Positions 1 to 8,700 of a DNA stretch of 40,715 nucleotides are shown here, in pieces. This stretch comes from Muribaculaceae bacterium (GTDB lineage Bacteria; Bacteroidota; Bacteroidia; Bacteroidales; Muribaculaceae): assembly GCA_017545095.1 (NCBI GenBank), contig JAFYCU010000229.1, positions 1-40,715 on the forward strand. The letters run 5' to 3'. The translations under genes and the position numbers were made by a program. Positions within the stretch are counted from its first letter, which is position 1. Every line of letters begins with the position of its first letter. The notes below the pieces were generated by a model that did not search any database, was not told the origin of the DNA, and saw only the letters and a list, made by a program, of their open reading frames with translations.

Positions 1-840
1 CGCATGCGCTACCGCAGCAAGATATCTAAAGATATCACCAGCCGCGAGCTCTACGACCTGTGCAGCGAGATGCTCAAGGAGCTGAAGGACGGACACGTCA
101 ACTTGGTTTCGTCTTATGACGTGTCGCGCTACTGGATATGGGAACAGTATCCCGAGAACTACAACGAGCGCCTCATCGATGAGCATTATCTTTATTTCAA
201 CTATCGCCGTGCTTCGGGCATTAAATATCAGATTTTGTCAAACAATTATGCCTATATGTACTATGGCGACTTCTCTAATGGCGTTGGCGACGGCAACCTT
301 GATGTGGTGCTAAACGACTTGGCATCGAGCGATGGACTGATTATCGACGTGCGAAACAATGGCGGAGGCTATCTCACTAATGTGGAGACACTTGTGGGAC
401 GTTTCATAGACAACCGCATCTATGCTGGTTCCATTCAGCACAAGACCGGCAAGGGGCATAACGAATTCTCCGAGCCATTTGAATACTATTTTGAACCAGC
501 GCGTGGACGCGTGCACTACAACAAGCCTGTTGTGGTGCTTGCCAACCGAGGCTCGTTCAGCGCTACTAACAATTTCGTCTCCATCATGAAGTCGCTGCCC
601 AATGTCACCGTGGTGGGCGATACTACAGGAGGCGGATGTGGACTGCCCTTCACCAGCGAACTGCCCAATGGCTGGAGCATACGCTTCTCGGCAGCTCCCA
701 TCACTGGTCCAGACGGAAAACTTACAGAGTTTGGTGTGGAGCCCGATGTCAAGGTCGATATGACCGAAGCCGACATGGCACAGGGCAAAGACACCATCCT
801 TGAGAAAGCTTTTGAGATATTGAAACATAAACGTAGTTGA
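1..840 (+). CDS. S41-family peptidase, C-terminal part (5' end outside the window)
   Basis: The reading frame is open from the first base, so the first ATG (base 4) is probably internal and the gene starts upstream. The visible 278 residues match the catalytic half of S41 (tail-specific/C-terminal processing) serine peptidases: the segment GLIIDVRNNGGG, then VVVLANRGSFSATNNF, the usual place of the catalytic serine, then VVGDTTGGGCGLP and a late FGVEPDV motif. Bacteroidetes members of this family are usually exported and degrade peptides in the envelope, but the signal sequence and any PDZ domain would lie outside the window. The stop codon overlaps the region just before the trmO start, so the two genes are probably cotranscribed. 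The family call is firm; the substrate is unknown. Confidence 0.85.
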   Translation, partial: RMRYRSKISKDITSRELYDLCSEMLKELKDGHVNLVSSYDVSRYWIWEQYPENYNERLIDEHYLYFNYRRASGIKYQILSNNYAYMYYGDFSNGVGDGNLDVVLNDLASSDGLIIDVRNNGGGYLTNVETLVGRFIDNRIYAGSIQHKTGKGHNEFSEPFEYYFEPARGRVHYNKPVVVLANRGSFSATNNFVSIMKSLPNVTVVGDTTGGGCGLPFTSELPNGWSIRFSAAPITGPDGKLTEFGVEPDVKVDMTEADMAQGKDTILEKAFEILKHKRS

Positions 841-845
841 GCATT

Positions 846-1514
846 ATGGAAATCACCCCCATCGCCACATTCCACTCGCCGTTTAAGGAGAAGTTTGGCA
901 TTCCGCGTCAAAGTGGGATTGTGAGCGCTCTGGAGGGGACTATAGTGCTTGAGCCGCAGTTCCGTAACCCCGACAGCGTGAGGGGACTCGACGAGTTTGA
1001 CTACATCTGGCTCATCTGGGAATTTTCGGCCAACAAGCACGCTGCCACGTCGCCCACAGTGCGGCCGCCACGCCTGGGAGGCAACACTCGCATAGGCGTC
1101 TTTGCCACCCGCTCGCCCTATCGCCACAACCGTTTGGGGCTCTCGGCGGTGAAGCTCACGAAGGTAGAGCTCGATACCCCGCAAGGTCCTGTGATTCATG
1201 TGGCTGGCGCCGACTTGATGGATGGTACGCCAATTTATGACATAAAGCCCTATATAGCTTATGCCGACGCTCATCCCGAGGCTCGCTGTGGATTTGTTGA
1301 TAGCAACGACTGGCAAGTCCTTGACGTGGATATTCCTGATGCTATAGCGCAGCAGTTCTCGCCCAAGCAGCTCGACGCTTTGCGGCAGGCTCTTGCGCTC
1401 GATCCTCGACCACACTACCACGATGACCCGACTAAGGTTTATGGTATGCGGTTTGCCCACCACAACATCCACTTTACCGTTGATGGAAAAAAACTGAAAA
1501 TAATTGATGTATAA
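846..1514 (+). CDS. trmO: tRNA (N6-threonylcarbamoyladenosine(37)-N6)-methyltransferase TrmO
   Basis: The protein (222 aa from the ATG at 846) has the TrmO/YaeB-TsaA signatures: RPPRLGG near residue 75, GVFATRSPYRHNRLGLS, then GADLMDGTPIYDIKPY, followed by the C-terminal part with DPRPHYHDDPTKVYGM. The family uses S-adenosylmethionine, bound in a small beta-barrel, to methylate t6A37 in tRNAs that read ACY codons, which tunes decoding. Length fits the family (about 230 aa). An in-frame TTG at 837 overlaps the stop of the upstream peptidase gene, but the ATG three codons later is the more usual start and leaves the conserved EITPIATF segment at the N terminus. The close spacing argues for cotranscription. 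Confidence 0.9.
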   Translation: MEITPIATFHSPFKEKFGIPRQSGIVSALEGTIVLEPQFRNPDSVRGLDEFDYIWLIWEFSANKHAATSPTVRPPRLGGNTRIGVFATRSPYRHNRLGLSAVKLTKVELDTPQGPVIHVAGADLMDGTPIYDIKPYIAYADAHPEARCGFVDSNDWQVLDVDIPDAIAQQFSPKQLDALRQALALDPRPHYHDDPTKVYGMRFAHHNIHFTVDGKKLKIIDV

Positions 1515-1536
1515 AAATATTTAAATTTGCTCCCCC

Positions 1537-3222
1537 ATGTTACAAATCCGATGTAAAAACAACAATGCGACAAAAGAATTTCCGGAGGGAACGTCGCTAC
1601 TAGATGTGTACAAGGCTTTTGCCGATGATCTGCAGTTTAAGTATCCTGTGGTCTCGGCCAAGGTAAACAATGCCTCGCAGGGGCTCAAGTTCAAACTCTT
1701 CCAGAACCGTGATGTTGAGTTTATGGATGCGCGCCGTGGCTCTGGTTTCAGGGTTTACGTGCGTTCGCTGTGCTTCGTGCTCTACAAGGCCACTAGCGAC
1801 CTGTTCCCCGGCAGCAAGCTCTTTATCGAGTACCCGCTCTCGCTGGGTTATTACTGCAACTTCAAGAAGCGCACGCCCGACGCGCTCACCCCCGATGACG
1901 TGGATGCCATCCGACAGCGCATCAAGGAGATTGTGGACATGGACATGCCCTTCCGCCGCCACGAGGCCACCACCGAGGAGGCCGTGCGCGTGTTTGCCGA
2001 GCGCGGCTTCTCCGACAAGGTGAAGCTGCTCGAGACCAGCGGACAAATTTACAGCGACTACTACACGCTGGGCGACACCGTGGACTACTACTACGGCCCG
2101 CTGGTGCCCTCGGCGGGCTACCTGAAAGTGTGGGACGTGGAGTATTACCAGGGCGGCTTGCTGCTGCGCGTGCCCGACAGGCACGACCCCACCAAGTTGG
2201 CTCCGAAAATTGATATGCCCCGCACCTTCGACATGTTTGCCGAAAAGGTGCGATGGGACATCATCATGCGCCTGTCGAACGCTGGCGATGTGAACAAGGC
2301 CATCCTCAAGGGTCAGGCCTCGCAGCTCATCCAGGTGAGCGAGGCCCTGCAGGAGAAAAAGATTGTTCAGATTGCCGAGGAAATCGACCGCCGCTTCCGT
2401 GCCGAGGAAAACCCCATCAGGCTGGTGCTCATCACCGGTCCGTCGAGTTCGGGCAAGACCACCTTCTGCAAGCGACTGTCAATCCAGCTCATGGCCTGCG
2501 GCTTACGGCCATTGTCGTTCTCGACCGATGACTACTTTGTGAACCGCGAGGACACGCCGCTGCTGCCCAACGGACAATATGATTTCGACAACATCAAGGC
2601 CGTGGACAGCGAGCTGCTTGAAGACCACCTGATGCGTCTCATGGCCGGCGAGCGCGTGGAGGTGCCAGAGTTCAACTTCACCACCGGCAAGCGTGAATAC
2701 AACGGCAAACGCCTCAAGCTCAAGAACGACACCGTGCTGATCATGGAAGGCATCCACGCCCTCAACCCCATGCTCACCCGCCACATCGACGACAAGGCGA
2801 AATACAAAGTGTATGTGTCGGCTCTGACGAGCATCTCGCTCGACGACCACAACTGGGTGCCCACACGCGACAACCGCCTGCTGCGGCGCATCATCCGCGA
2901 CTACAACCAGGGGGCATTCAGCGCCCGCGAAACCATCAGCCAGTGGCAGAGCGTGTGCGAGGCCGAGGAGCAATGGATTTTCCCCTTCCAGGAAACAGCC
3001 GATGTGATGTTCAACTCGGCCCTCAACATCGAGTTTGCCGTGCTGCGCACCCATGCCGAGGTGATTCTGGCCTCGGTGCCCAAGAACTGCCCAGAGTATT
3101 CCGAAGCGCACCGCCTGCTCAAGTTTATCCACTTCTTCATCCCCGTGGAGGACAAGGAGATTCCCCCCACAAGCATCATGCGCGAGTTCCTGGGCGGGTC
3201 CAGCTTCACCTATGCACGGTAG
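1537..3222 (+). CDS. Nucleoside kinase with TGS and ThrRS-like N-terminal domains
   Basis: This 561-residue protein joins an N-terminal TGS-like segment (about residues 1-60) and a threonyl-tRNA-synthetase second-domain-like region (about 60-270) to a C-terminal phosphoribulokinase/uridine-kinase P-loop domain. The Walker A motif GPSSSGKTT is at residues 301-309, and the FSTDDYFVNRED and IMEGIHALNP segments are the expected kinase motifs. This architecture is common in Bacteroidetes and clostridia and is usually annotated as uridine kinase or nucleoside kinase. The kinase would phosphorylate a nucleoside in salvage; the role of the tRNA-synthetase-like part is not established, and substrate cannot be read from sequence. 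It starts 22 bases after trmO, so it may share that transcript. Length and domains look complete. Confidence 0.88.
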   Translation: MLQIRCKNNNATKEFPEGTSLLDVYKAFADDLQFKYPVVSAKVNNASQGLKFKLFQNRDVEFMDARRGSGFRVYVRSLCFVLYKATSDLFPGSKLFIEYPLSLGYYCNFKKRTPDALTPDDVDAIRQRIKEIVDMDMPFRRHEATTEEAVRVFAERGFSDKVKLLETSGQIYSDYYTLGDTVDYYYGPLVPSAGYLKVWDVEYYQGGLLLRVPDRHDPTKLAPKIDMPRTFDMFAEKVRWDIIMRLSNAGDVNKAILKGQASQLIQVSEALQEKKIVQIAEEIDRRFRAEENPIRLVLITGPSSSGKTTFCKRLSIQLMACGLRPLSFSTDDYFVNREDTPLLPNGQYDFDNIKAVDSELLEDHLMRLMAGERVEVPEFNFTTGKREYNGKRLKLKNDTVLIMEGIHALNPMLTRHIDDKAKYKVYVSALTSISLDDHNWVPTRDNRLLRRIIRDYNQGAFSARETISQWQSVCEAEEQWIFPFQETADVMFNSALNIEFAVLRTHAEVILASVPKNCPEYSEAHRLLKFIHFFIPVEDKEIPPTSIMREFLGGSSFTYAR

Positions 3223-3225
3223 GGG

Positions 3226-3278
3226 TCGGCTCCCCTCTTGAAGGAGCCGAATCATGTAGAGCCGCATCTAATGCGGCT
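3226..3278. terminator. Two hairpins after the nucleoside kinase gene
   Basis: Directly after the stop codon, TCGGCTCC (3226-3233) pairs with GGAGCCGA (3243-3250). A second hairpin follows: AGCCGCAT (3260-3267) pairs with ATGCGGCT (3271-3278). Neither has a clear T run, so terminator function is uncertain; the second resembles the GCCGCAnTGCGGC-type motifs found in other gaps of this window and may be a dispersed palindrome instead. Confidence 0.4.
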
Positions 3279-3340
3279 GAAGGCCAAGTCAAGAACCGAG
3301 ATGGCTAACGCACATTGTGCCACATCGCGATAACTGTGAA

Positions 3341-3412
3341 CGATGAACTATTTAGCCGCAATGCGGCACTTGTAGCTCGGCTTTTCGCAAGGCGGTGCCT
3401 TGCGACCTTGAC
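3341..3412. repeat. 72-bp dispersed direct repeat, copy 1
   Basis: This block is repeated at 5581-5652 with one difference seen by eye. It starts CGATGAACTATTTAG, includes a GCAATGCGGC motif and the REP-like palindrome at 3385-3405, and ends within GACCTTGAC. The two copies are in the same orientation and bracket the secreted-protein gene at 3888 and the IS1182-like remnant. The 3223-3887 gap holds this repeat, the hairpins before it, a holin-family remnant and the promoter of the next gene. Confidence 0.85.
3385..3405. repeat. REP-like palindrome (GCAAGG type)
   Basis: Perfect 9-bp stem TCGCAAGGC / GCCTTGCGA with a GGT loop. The same stem occurs at 5625, 22064 and 22164, the last two next to the RAYT transposase gene, so it is a likely substrate or by-product of that family. 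Confidence 0.75.
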
Positions 3413-3497
3413 TCAATTCGTTGTGCCAGCAACTCAATTCATGCGCGAAGCGCATTCACTTCGGCGCGAAGCGCAAAGCGTGCCCGCGCCTCCCGCC

Positions 3498-3662
3498 TCA
3501 CTTCTTCCCCGTCACCAGGTGCAGCACCCAGTTCACCACCGTGAGCACGATGCTGAACCAGAACGCGTCGAGGAAGCCCTCGGCGGTCATCCGCTCGTAT
3601 ATCCACGCGCACAGCAGCACCATCAGCGCGTTGATCACCAGGCTGAACAGCCCCAGACGCAT
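3498..3662 (-). pseudogene. Phage holin family (YvlD-like) membrane protein, C-terminal remnant
   Basis: A 54-codon minus-strand frame encodes a peptide beginning MRLGLFSLVINALM and containing FLDAFWFSIVLTVVNWVL. This matches the last two transmembrane segments of the small phage-holin-family membrane proteins (PF04020 type), which are usually 110-120 aa. The first half is missing and a stop codon lies two codons upstream of the ATG, so this is a truncated remnant. It lies in a repeat-rich gap, which suggests that a deletion removed the 5' half. Function of the intact family in Bacteroidetes is not well known. Confidence 0.6.
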
Positions 3663-3754
3663 CCCCTATCTTTGCCCAAGCGGAATCGCTCCCTTGACAC
3701 TCTCAATTGTTAAAAAATCCGAATATCTGTTGATTTTGGTGAAAAGTAGTTAAT

Positions 3755-3789
3755 ATTGTTTCAGGTGTCAACTTTTTTGCTTATATTTG
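3755..3789 (+). promoter_or_regulatory. Bacteroidetes-type promoter for the gene at 3888
   Basis: TATATTTG at 3782-3789 matches the TAnnTTTG -7 element. An upstream ATTG ends at 3758, a spacing of 23 bases, slightly longer than the usual 19-21. The transcript would start near 3796 with a leader of about 90 bases. Confidence 0.45.
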
Positions 3790-3887
3790 CGACAGATTAG
3801 AGTTTTCAGTTTGCGGATGCCGCCGTTTCGTAAAAATAAAATAATGAGATTCAATAAATTGTTTTTATTAACTAACAACTACGCGTT

Positions 3888-4793
3888 ATGAAAAAATTAT
3901 CTTTACTCCTTTTTGCAGTGTTGATTGCTGTTGGTGCGCAAGGTGCTATTGTTCCTTCCGACCCGGTCGCTGATTCTTGGTATGATTGCGGCGATGAGAG
4001 CGGTTTCAGCAAATTCTATTTCACTCTGCCCACCACCGATGTCGATGGCAACATGCTTGATCCGGAGAACCTCAGTTTCAGCATCTTTATCGACAATGAC
4101 CATGGAGCGGAATTGTTCACTTTCCCCGCCGAGGATTACACCTACGACCTCTATACGGATATCACCGAGGTCGATTACAATCTCTACAGCAGCGCTGTTG
4201 ACTTCCACAACTATTACGTCTACTTCTATCGCACCAATACCGAAGGTTACGACCCCCTGTACACCAAAAACATCGGTATCCAGGCCTACTATACCGTTGA
4301 CGGTGAGCGCGGCGCTTCGAACATCGCTTGGCTATACGAGCGTGAGAATGTGCTCGTTCGTGGCATTGTGGTTGACCAGAACGACAACCCGCTCAATGCT
4401 GTGACGGTGTCCTTTACACCTGTTGTTGAGGAGCCAGGTGAAGAAGGTGCACCGCGCCGTGCCGAAACTAATCCAGTGGTCGTATATACCGACTCTGAGG
4501 GCTACTTTGAAGCAATCGTGCCTGCCAGCCAAAAGTACACGGTTTCGCTTGATTACGAAACAGCATCTGTTGAAACGACTCTCAATATCGGAGATCAAGA
4601 TATTGACATGGAGACCATCGAGTTGAACGTTGTTGTCACTGGCATTGACAACCTCACCGCCAACAAGCAAGTGGCTTCGACCACCTACTTCGACATGTCG
4701 GGCCACCGGCTGAGCGAGCCCGGCGATGGCGTGTTCGTCAAGAGCGTACGCTATACCGATGGCACCGTCATCAACACGAAGGTCGTCAAGTGA
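3888..4793 (+). CDS. Secreted protein with carboxypeptidase-regulatory-like domain and C-terminal tail domain
   Basis: The 301-aa protein starts with a signal peptide (MKKLSLLLFAVLIAVGAQG). Residues about 20-140 form an acidic, aromatic-rich region of no known family. About 150-230 (VRGIVVDQNDNPLNAVTVSF ... TDSEGYFEAIVP) looks like a carboxypeptidase-regulatory/CnaB-like beta-sandwich. The last 40 residues (YFDMSGHRL ... GDGVFVKSVRY ... KVVK) resemble the C-terminal tails of many secreted Bacteroidetes proteins, related in pattern to type IX sorting domains. It stands alone with its own promoter and a hairpin after the gene. Exact function is unknown; location outside the inner membrane is likely. 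Confidence 0.75.
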   Translation: MKKLSLLLFAVLIAVGAQGAIVPSDPVADSWYDCGDESGFSKFYFTLPTTDVDGNMLDPENLSFSIFIDNDHGAELFTFPAEDYTYDLYTDITEVDYNLYSSAVDFHNYYVYFYRTNTEGYDPLYTKNIGIQAYYTVDGERGASNIAWLYERENVLVRGIVVDQNDNPLNAVTVSFTPVVEEPGEEGAPRRAETNPVVVYTDSEGYFEAIVPASQKYTVSLDYETASVETTLNIGDQDIDMETIELNVVVTGIDNLTANKQVASTTYFDMSGHRLSEPGDGVFVKSVRYTDGTVINTKVVK

Positions 4794-4850
4794 CATCCTC
4801 ATAGAGTGCCTACTGGCGCCCTCAAATGGGGCTAAAATGATTTTTTACAG

Positions 4851-4885
4851 GAGGGTGTGTCATAATTCTGGCACGCCCTCTTGTT
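4851..4885 (+). terminator. Hairpin downstream of the secreted-protein gene
   Basis: GAGGGTGTG (4851-4859) pairs with CACGCCCTC (4872-4880), a 9-bp stem with one G-U pair, followed by TTGTTGT. It can end the transcript of the gene at 3888, and doubles as the left end of the IS1182-like remnant. Confidence 0.5.
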
Positions 4886-4934
4886 GTCATGTTGTACAAC
4901 ATAAAACAAAGCCTCTACTTTCTCAAGCGGAGGC

Positions 4935-4965
4935 TTTGTCATGTCAAAAAGTTTTAGTAACTTTG
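4935..4965 (+). promoter_or_regulatory. Promoter inside the IS1182-like remnant
   Basis: TTTG (4935-4938), 19 bases, TAACTTTG (4958-4965): an exact match to the Bacteroidetes consensus. With the terminator at 5174-5212 it would make a transcript of about 240 nt that carries only the 29-codon transposase stub. Confidence 0.65.
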
Positions 4966-4987
4966 TGACATTGAAAAATAAAAAAAC

Positions 4988-5077
4988 ATGTCTGCAAAAT
5001 TACACTTTCGTGAGCATATAAACAACCAACTGGTTCTTTTTCCAGAAAATGGCAAAAAAATGGCAGAATCAGCCTGA
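4988..5077 (+). pseudogene. N-terminal stub of IS1182-family transposase
   Basis: Thirty codons including the stop. The start MSAKLHFREHINNQLVLFPE fits the first 20 residues of IS1182-family transposases (basic start, then Q-x-x-LFP). After PEN the sequence departs from the family and reaches a stop within nine codons, which marks the likely deletion junction near 5050. Confidence 0.5.
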
Positions 5078-5173
5078 AATGGCGGAAATATGCCCCCTTT
5101 TTGCCATTTTGCCGCCACAGTTCGATTTACACCCCCTGAGAATCGCACACACAACCCAAAGACAGAAAAAACA

Positions 5174-5212
5174 GCCGCCTGAAAAATATTGCATTCTCAG
5201 GCGGTTCTTTTT
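5174..5212 (+). terminator. Rho-independent terminator
   Basis: CCGCCTGA (from 5175) pairs with TCAGGCGG (to 5204) around an AT-rich loop, followed directly by TTCTTTTT. This is the most canonical terminator in the window and closes the short transcript from the promoter at 4935. Confidence 0.75.
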
Positions 5213-5366
5213 CAAAGAGGGCGAGTCATAACTCAATTATGACACACCCCCTTCTTATAGTTTTTGTGTGGTTTGGTGGTGGGAAACTAATCCCTACACA
5301 CTCCACCCTACACATCCGCTTTAGCGGATTATCTTGTTGAGCTTCGCTCCAAATCTTTCACGTTCG

Positions 5367-5393
5367 GAAGAACTTGAGCAAGCTCAGTTCTTC
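5367..5393 (-). terminator. Hairpin downstream of the C-terminal gene fragment
   Basis: GAAGAAC ... GTTCTTC with an inner GAGC/GCTC pairing and a small bulge. It lies just past the stop of the minus-strand fragment at 5396 and may be its original terminator. The 5252-5366 stretch before it holds only a small palindrome (ATCCGCT/AGCGGAT, near 5317) and no gene. Confidence 0.4.
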
Positions 5394-5395
5394 TC

Positions 5396-5572
5396 TCACT
5401 TAACCAAGATTTTCACTCCGTCCTCAATCACGATGCCCTTGTAGTCCTTGCCCACGGACTGGCCCATGATGTTGTAGCGCTGGCCGGTGGGCTGGGTCTT
5501 GGTGAGGTCGGCAACGGCGGTGATGATGGTCTCGACGAACGAGGCGTTCACGGTCACGGGGGCGGCGGGCAT
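5396..5572 (-). pseudogene. C-terminal fragment of a secreted surface protein
   Basis: This 58-codon minus-strand frame opens with MPAAPVTVNASFVE, the same MPAAPVTV strand that ends the beta-sandwich repeats in the large neighbouring proteins. It closes with RYNIMGQSVGKDYKGIVIED and GVKILVK, a Bacteroidetes C-terminal tail domain. It has no signal peptide and begins beside the 72-bp repeat, so it is most likely the last part of a longer surface protein, cut by a rearrangement at about 5573. The intact neighbours end in dockerin modules instead, so the lost gene had a different C-terminal end. Confidence 0.7.
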
Positions 5573-5580
5573 CGCGATAA

Positions 5581-5652
5581 CGATGAACTATTTAGTCGCA
5601 ATGCGGCACTTGTAGCTCGGCTTTTCGCAAGGCGGTGCCTTGCGACCTTGAC
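5581..5652. repeat. 72-bp dispersed direct repeat, copy 2
   Basis: Second copy of the block at 3341-3412, same orientation, with its own REP-like palindrome. It abuts the truncated 5' end of the surface-protein fragment. The following bases to 5725 carry a GGGGCTT-containing inverted sequence (AAGCCCCTCcgaaGAGGGGCTT, 5682-5703) and no gene. Confidence 0.85.
5625..5645. repeat. REP-like palindrome (GCAAGG type)
   Basis: TCGCAAGGC / GCCTTGCGA with a GGT loop, identical to the palindrome at 3385. Confidence 0.75.
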
Positions 5653-5725
5653 ACTGATTGTGCTTCGGTTCCCACTGCCGTAAGCCCCTCCGAAGAGGGG
5701 CTTGGGGAAGCCGTGAGGCTCATAC

Positions 5726-8700
5726 TCAATTCAGCACGCGGTTGATGAGGGCGTTCACGTCGCCGATGTCGATGGTGCCGTTGCCGTCCAGGTCGGGGTT
5801 GCCCGTCACTTCGGCGGGGGTGATGTTCTCCAGCACCAGGTTGATGAGGATGTTCACATCGCTCACGTCCACCGCACTGTCGCCGTTCAGATCACCTGGC
5901 ACTGTGGTAGGCTCGCTGCCGTCGTATACATGCCACATTTCATCTATAAGGCTCCACACCCTCCAGTTCTTGCCTCGCGCCGTAGCCACCTGCGTGATGG
6001 TGATGACGTTCTGCTCGGTTTCGGAATCCAGGTTGATGGCATTGAATTGTCCGTTTTGGCCATAATTATTTGAAACATCCACAATAGGCAGGCTGGCCAC
6101 CAATGCCGCCATGTTCTCGCCGTAGATTTGGTTGTTATAGCACTGAAGCCATATCAATGCGGTGTTGTGACTCACGTCAAGCGCCGTCAACTGGTTGGAG
6201 GAGCAATTAAGGTCTGTCAATGCGGTGTTGTGGCTCACGTCAAGCACCGTCAACTCATTGTAGGAGCAACTAAGCCCTCGCAAGGCGGTGTTGTGGCTCA
6301 CGTCAAGTGCGGTCAACTGGTTGCCGTCGCAATAAAGCGTTGCCAATGCGGTGCAGTCGCTCACGTCAAGTGCCGTCAGTTGGTTGTTATAGCAGATAAG
6401 CTGGGTCAAGGCGGTGTTGTTACTCACGTCAAGCGCGGAGAGTTGGTTGTCGTTGCAAGAAAGCGATGTCAAGGCGGTGAAATGCTCGATGCCCGTCAAG
6501 TCGGCAATACTCTTATTAGAGACATCGATTAATGTGAAGTAGGCAATCTCCTCGTTGGTGAGCACGCGGTCGCTGCCGGAGGGCTGCGACAGCAGCCAGT
6601 TGCGGAAGTTCTCGTCGGGGAAGTTGATTTCGTCAATGCCCAAGACGCCGTCGTAGTCCTCCCAATTATGATTTGTCCAGCCAAGCACCCTCCAGCCCTT
6701 GCCTCTCGCCGTCGCCACCTGTGAGGGGGTGATGACGTTATGCTCGGTGTCGGAATCCAGGTCGATGACACGGAACGCTCCGTTACCACCCTCTACGGTG
6801 GGCAGACTTGCCACCAACGCCGCCATGTTCACGGCGTTGATTCGGTTTTTGTAGCAGTAAATCTCTGTCAAGTGGGTGTTGTTGAGCACATTAAGCGAGG
6901 TCAACTGGTTGTTGTTGCACTGAAGCGCTGTCAATGCGGTATTGTGGCTCACGTCAAGTGCGGTCAGCCGATTGTTAAAGCAGTAAAGCTCTGTCAATGC
7001 GGTGTTATGGCTCACGTCAAGCGCGGTCAACTGGTTGTTGCCGCAATAAAGCTCTTTCAATGCGGTGTTATTGCTCACGTCAAGCGCGGTCAACTGGTTG
7101 CTACCGCAAGAAAGCTCTTTCAATGCGGTGTTTTGGCTCACGTCAAGCGCGGTCAACTGGTTGTTGTTGCAGTAAAGGTATTTCAAGGCAGTGAAATACT
7201 CGATACCCGTCAGGTCGGCAATACTCTTATTGATGACCTCGATTGATGTGATGCCTGCAATCTCCTCGAGGGTGAGCGCGCCGTCGCTGCCGTAGGATTT
7301 CGACAGCAGGTAGTCGCGGAAGTTCGCATCGGGGAAGTTGATGGAGTCGATGAGGATGACGCCGTCGTAATCCTGCCAACTGCCATTTACGTGGCCTTTC
7401 ACATCCCAGTTCTTGCCTCGAGCCGTCGCCACCTGTGTGGTGGTGATGACGTTCTGCTCGGTGTCGGAATCCAGGTCGATGACACGGAATACTCCGTTTC
7501 CATCCTCCACGTTGGGCAGACTGGCCACCAACGCCGCCATGTTCTCGCCGTAGATTTGGTTGTCATTGCAGTAAAGCATGTTCAAAGATGCGCAGACGCT
7601 CACGTCAAGCGAGGTCAACTGGTTGCTGTGGCAGAAAAGCGTTGTCAACTCAGTGTTGTGGCTCACGTCGAGCGAGGTCAACTGGTTGTTGTAGCAGTTA
7701 AGGTGTGTCAACGCGGTAAAATGCTCAATGCCCGTCAAGTCGGCAATACTCATATTATCGACAAATATCTCAGTGATGCCGGCAATCTCCTCGTCGGTGA
7801 GCACGCCGTCGCTGCCGTAGTCCTGTGCCAGCAGGTAGCCGCGGAAGTTCGCATCGGGGAAGTTGATGGAGTCGATGGGCACACCGAACACGGCAGCCAC
7901 AGTCACAGGAGCGGCGGGCATCTCGAAGGTGTAGGTGCCGTTCGCGCCCGCTGTGGTCTTGACTGGCGTGTCGCCGTTCATCACGGTGAGCGTGCCCAAG
8001 GCATAGCCCGCGTCGGGGGTGACGGTCAGTGTCACCGTCTCGCCCACAACGGCGGTCGTCTTGTCACATTCCACCGTGCCGTGCGGGGTCTCGCTCGGCA
8101 GGGTGATGGAGTAGTCGATAGCAATAAATTGCACTGTGACGGTGGCATCGGCGGCGGGCATCGTGAAGGTCTCGCCCGTGATGGTGTTGCCGTCAACCGA
8201 ATATTTCACCATATAGCCCTCGGGCACATTGCTGCAAGCAAGCGTGACGGTGGTGGCTGCAGCACAGTGTGTCACGCCGTCGAAATCAACGCTCTCGCCC
8301 GTGGCGGTGACACCTTCGGGCAGAGTGAGGGCATGGACGCTGCGCGCGCCTTCCTGGTCTTCGCTGCCGCTGCCTATTCCAACGCCGACATTGATATAGG
8401 CGCCACTTCTGTTATCGGTGTTAGACACTTTACTATCGTGATAGTAGTTGGCGGTGAGGGTGCTGTTACTGGTTTTGTAACCTGCGATGGCACCGGAGTA
8501 GTCATGGCCAGACACATAAGCACCAAGCACAAGACAGTTGCTGACGGGGCTGTTGGTGAGTGTACCTACGATACCACCGACGTTGGTGGAATTGCTTACG
8601 GAATGATTAACGGAGCCTTTGAAGGTGCATCGGCTGATGGCGACGCCAGTAGTGTTGTTTCCGTTGCTGATGCCCGCAATGCCGCCAAGGGCGCTGCTGA

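Larger units (their letters stand above)
4851..5251 (+). mobile_element. Internally deleted IS1182-like element (MITE-like)
   Basis: The ends carry the inverted repeat GGGTGTGTCATAATT at 4853-4867 and its complement at 5235-5249, perfect over 15 bases. Inside, from left to right, are a hairpin (ACAAAGCCTC / GAGGCTTTGT, 4906-4939), a promoter (4935-4965), a 29-codon frame at 4988-5077 beginning MSAKLHFREHINNQLVLFPE, and a rho-independent terminator (5174-5212). The Q-x-x-LFPE pattern is what IS1182-family transposases show at their N terminus, so the element looks like an insertion sequence whose middle has been lost. No target duplication was found. The two ends can also be read as separate transcription-terminator hairpins (4851-4880 and 5217-5251), so the element is not proven. 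Confidence 0.5.

Noticed and set aside
2503..3267. Minus-strand open frame opposite the nucleoside kinase gene
   Set aside because: Antisense shadow of a conserved coding frame; no domain recognised.
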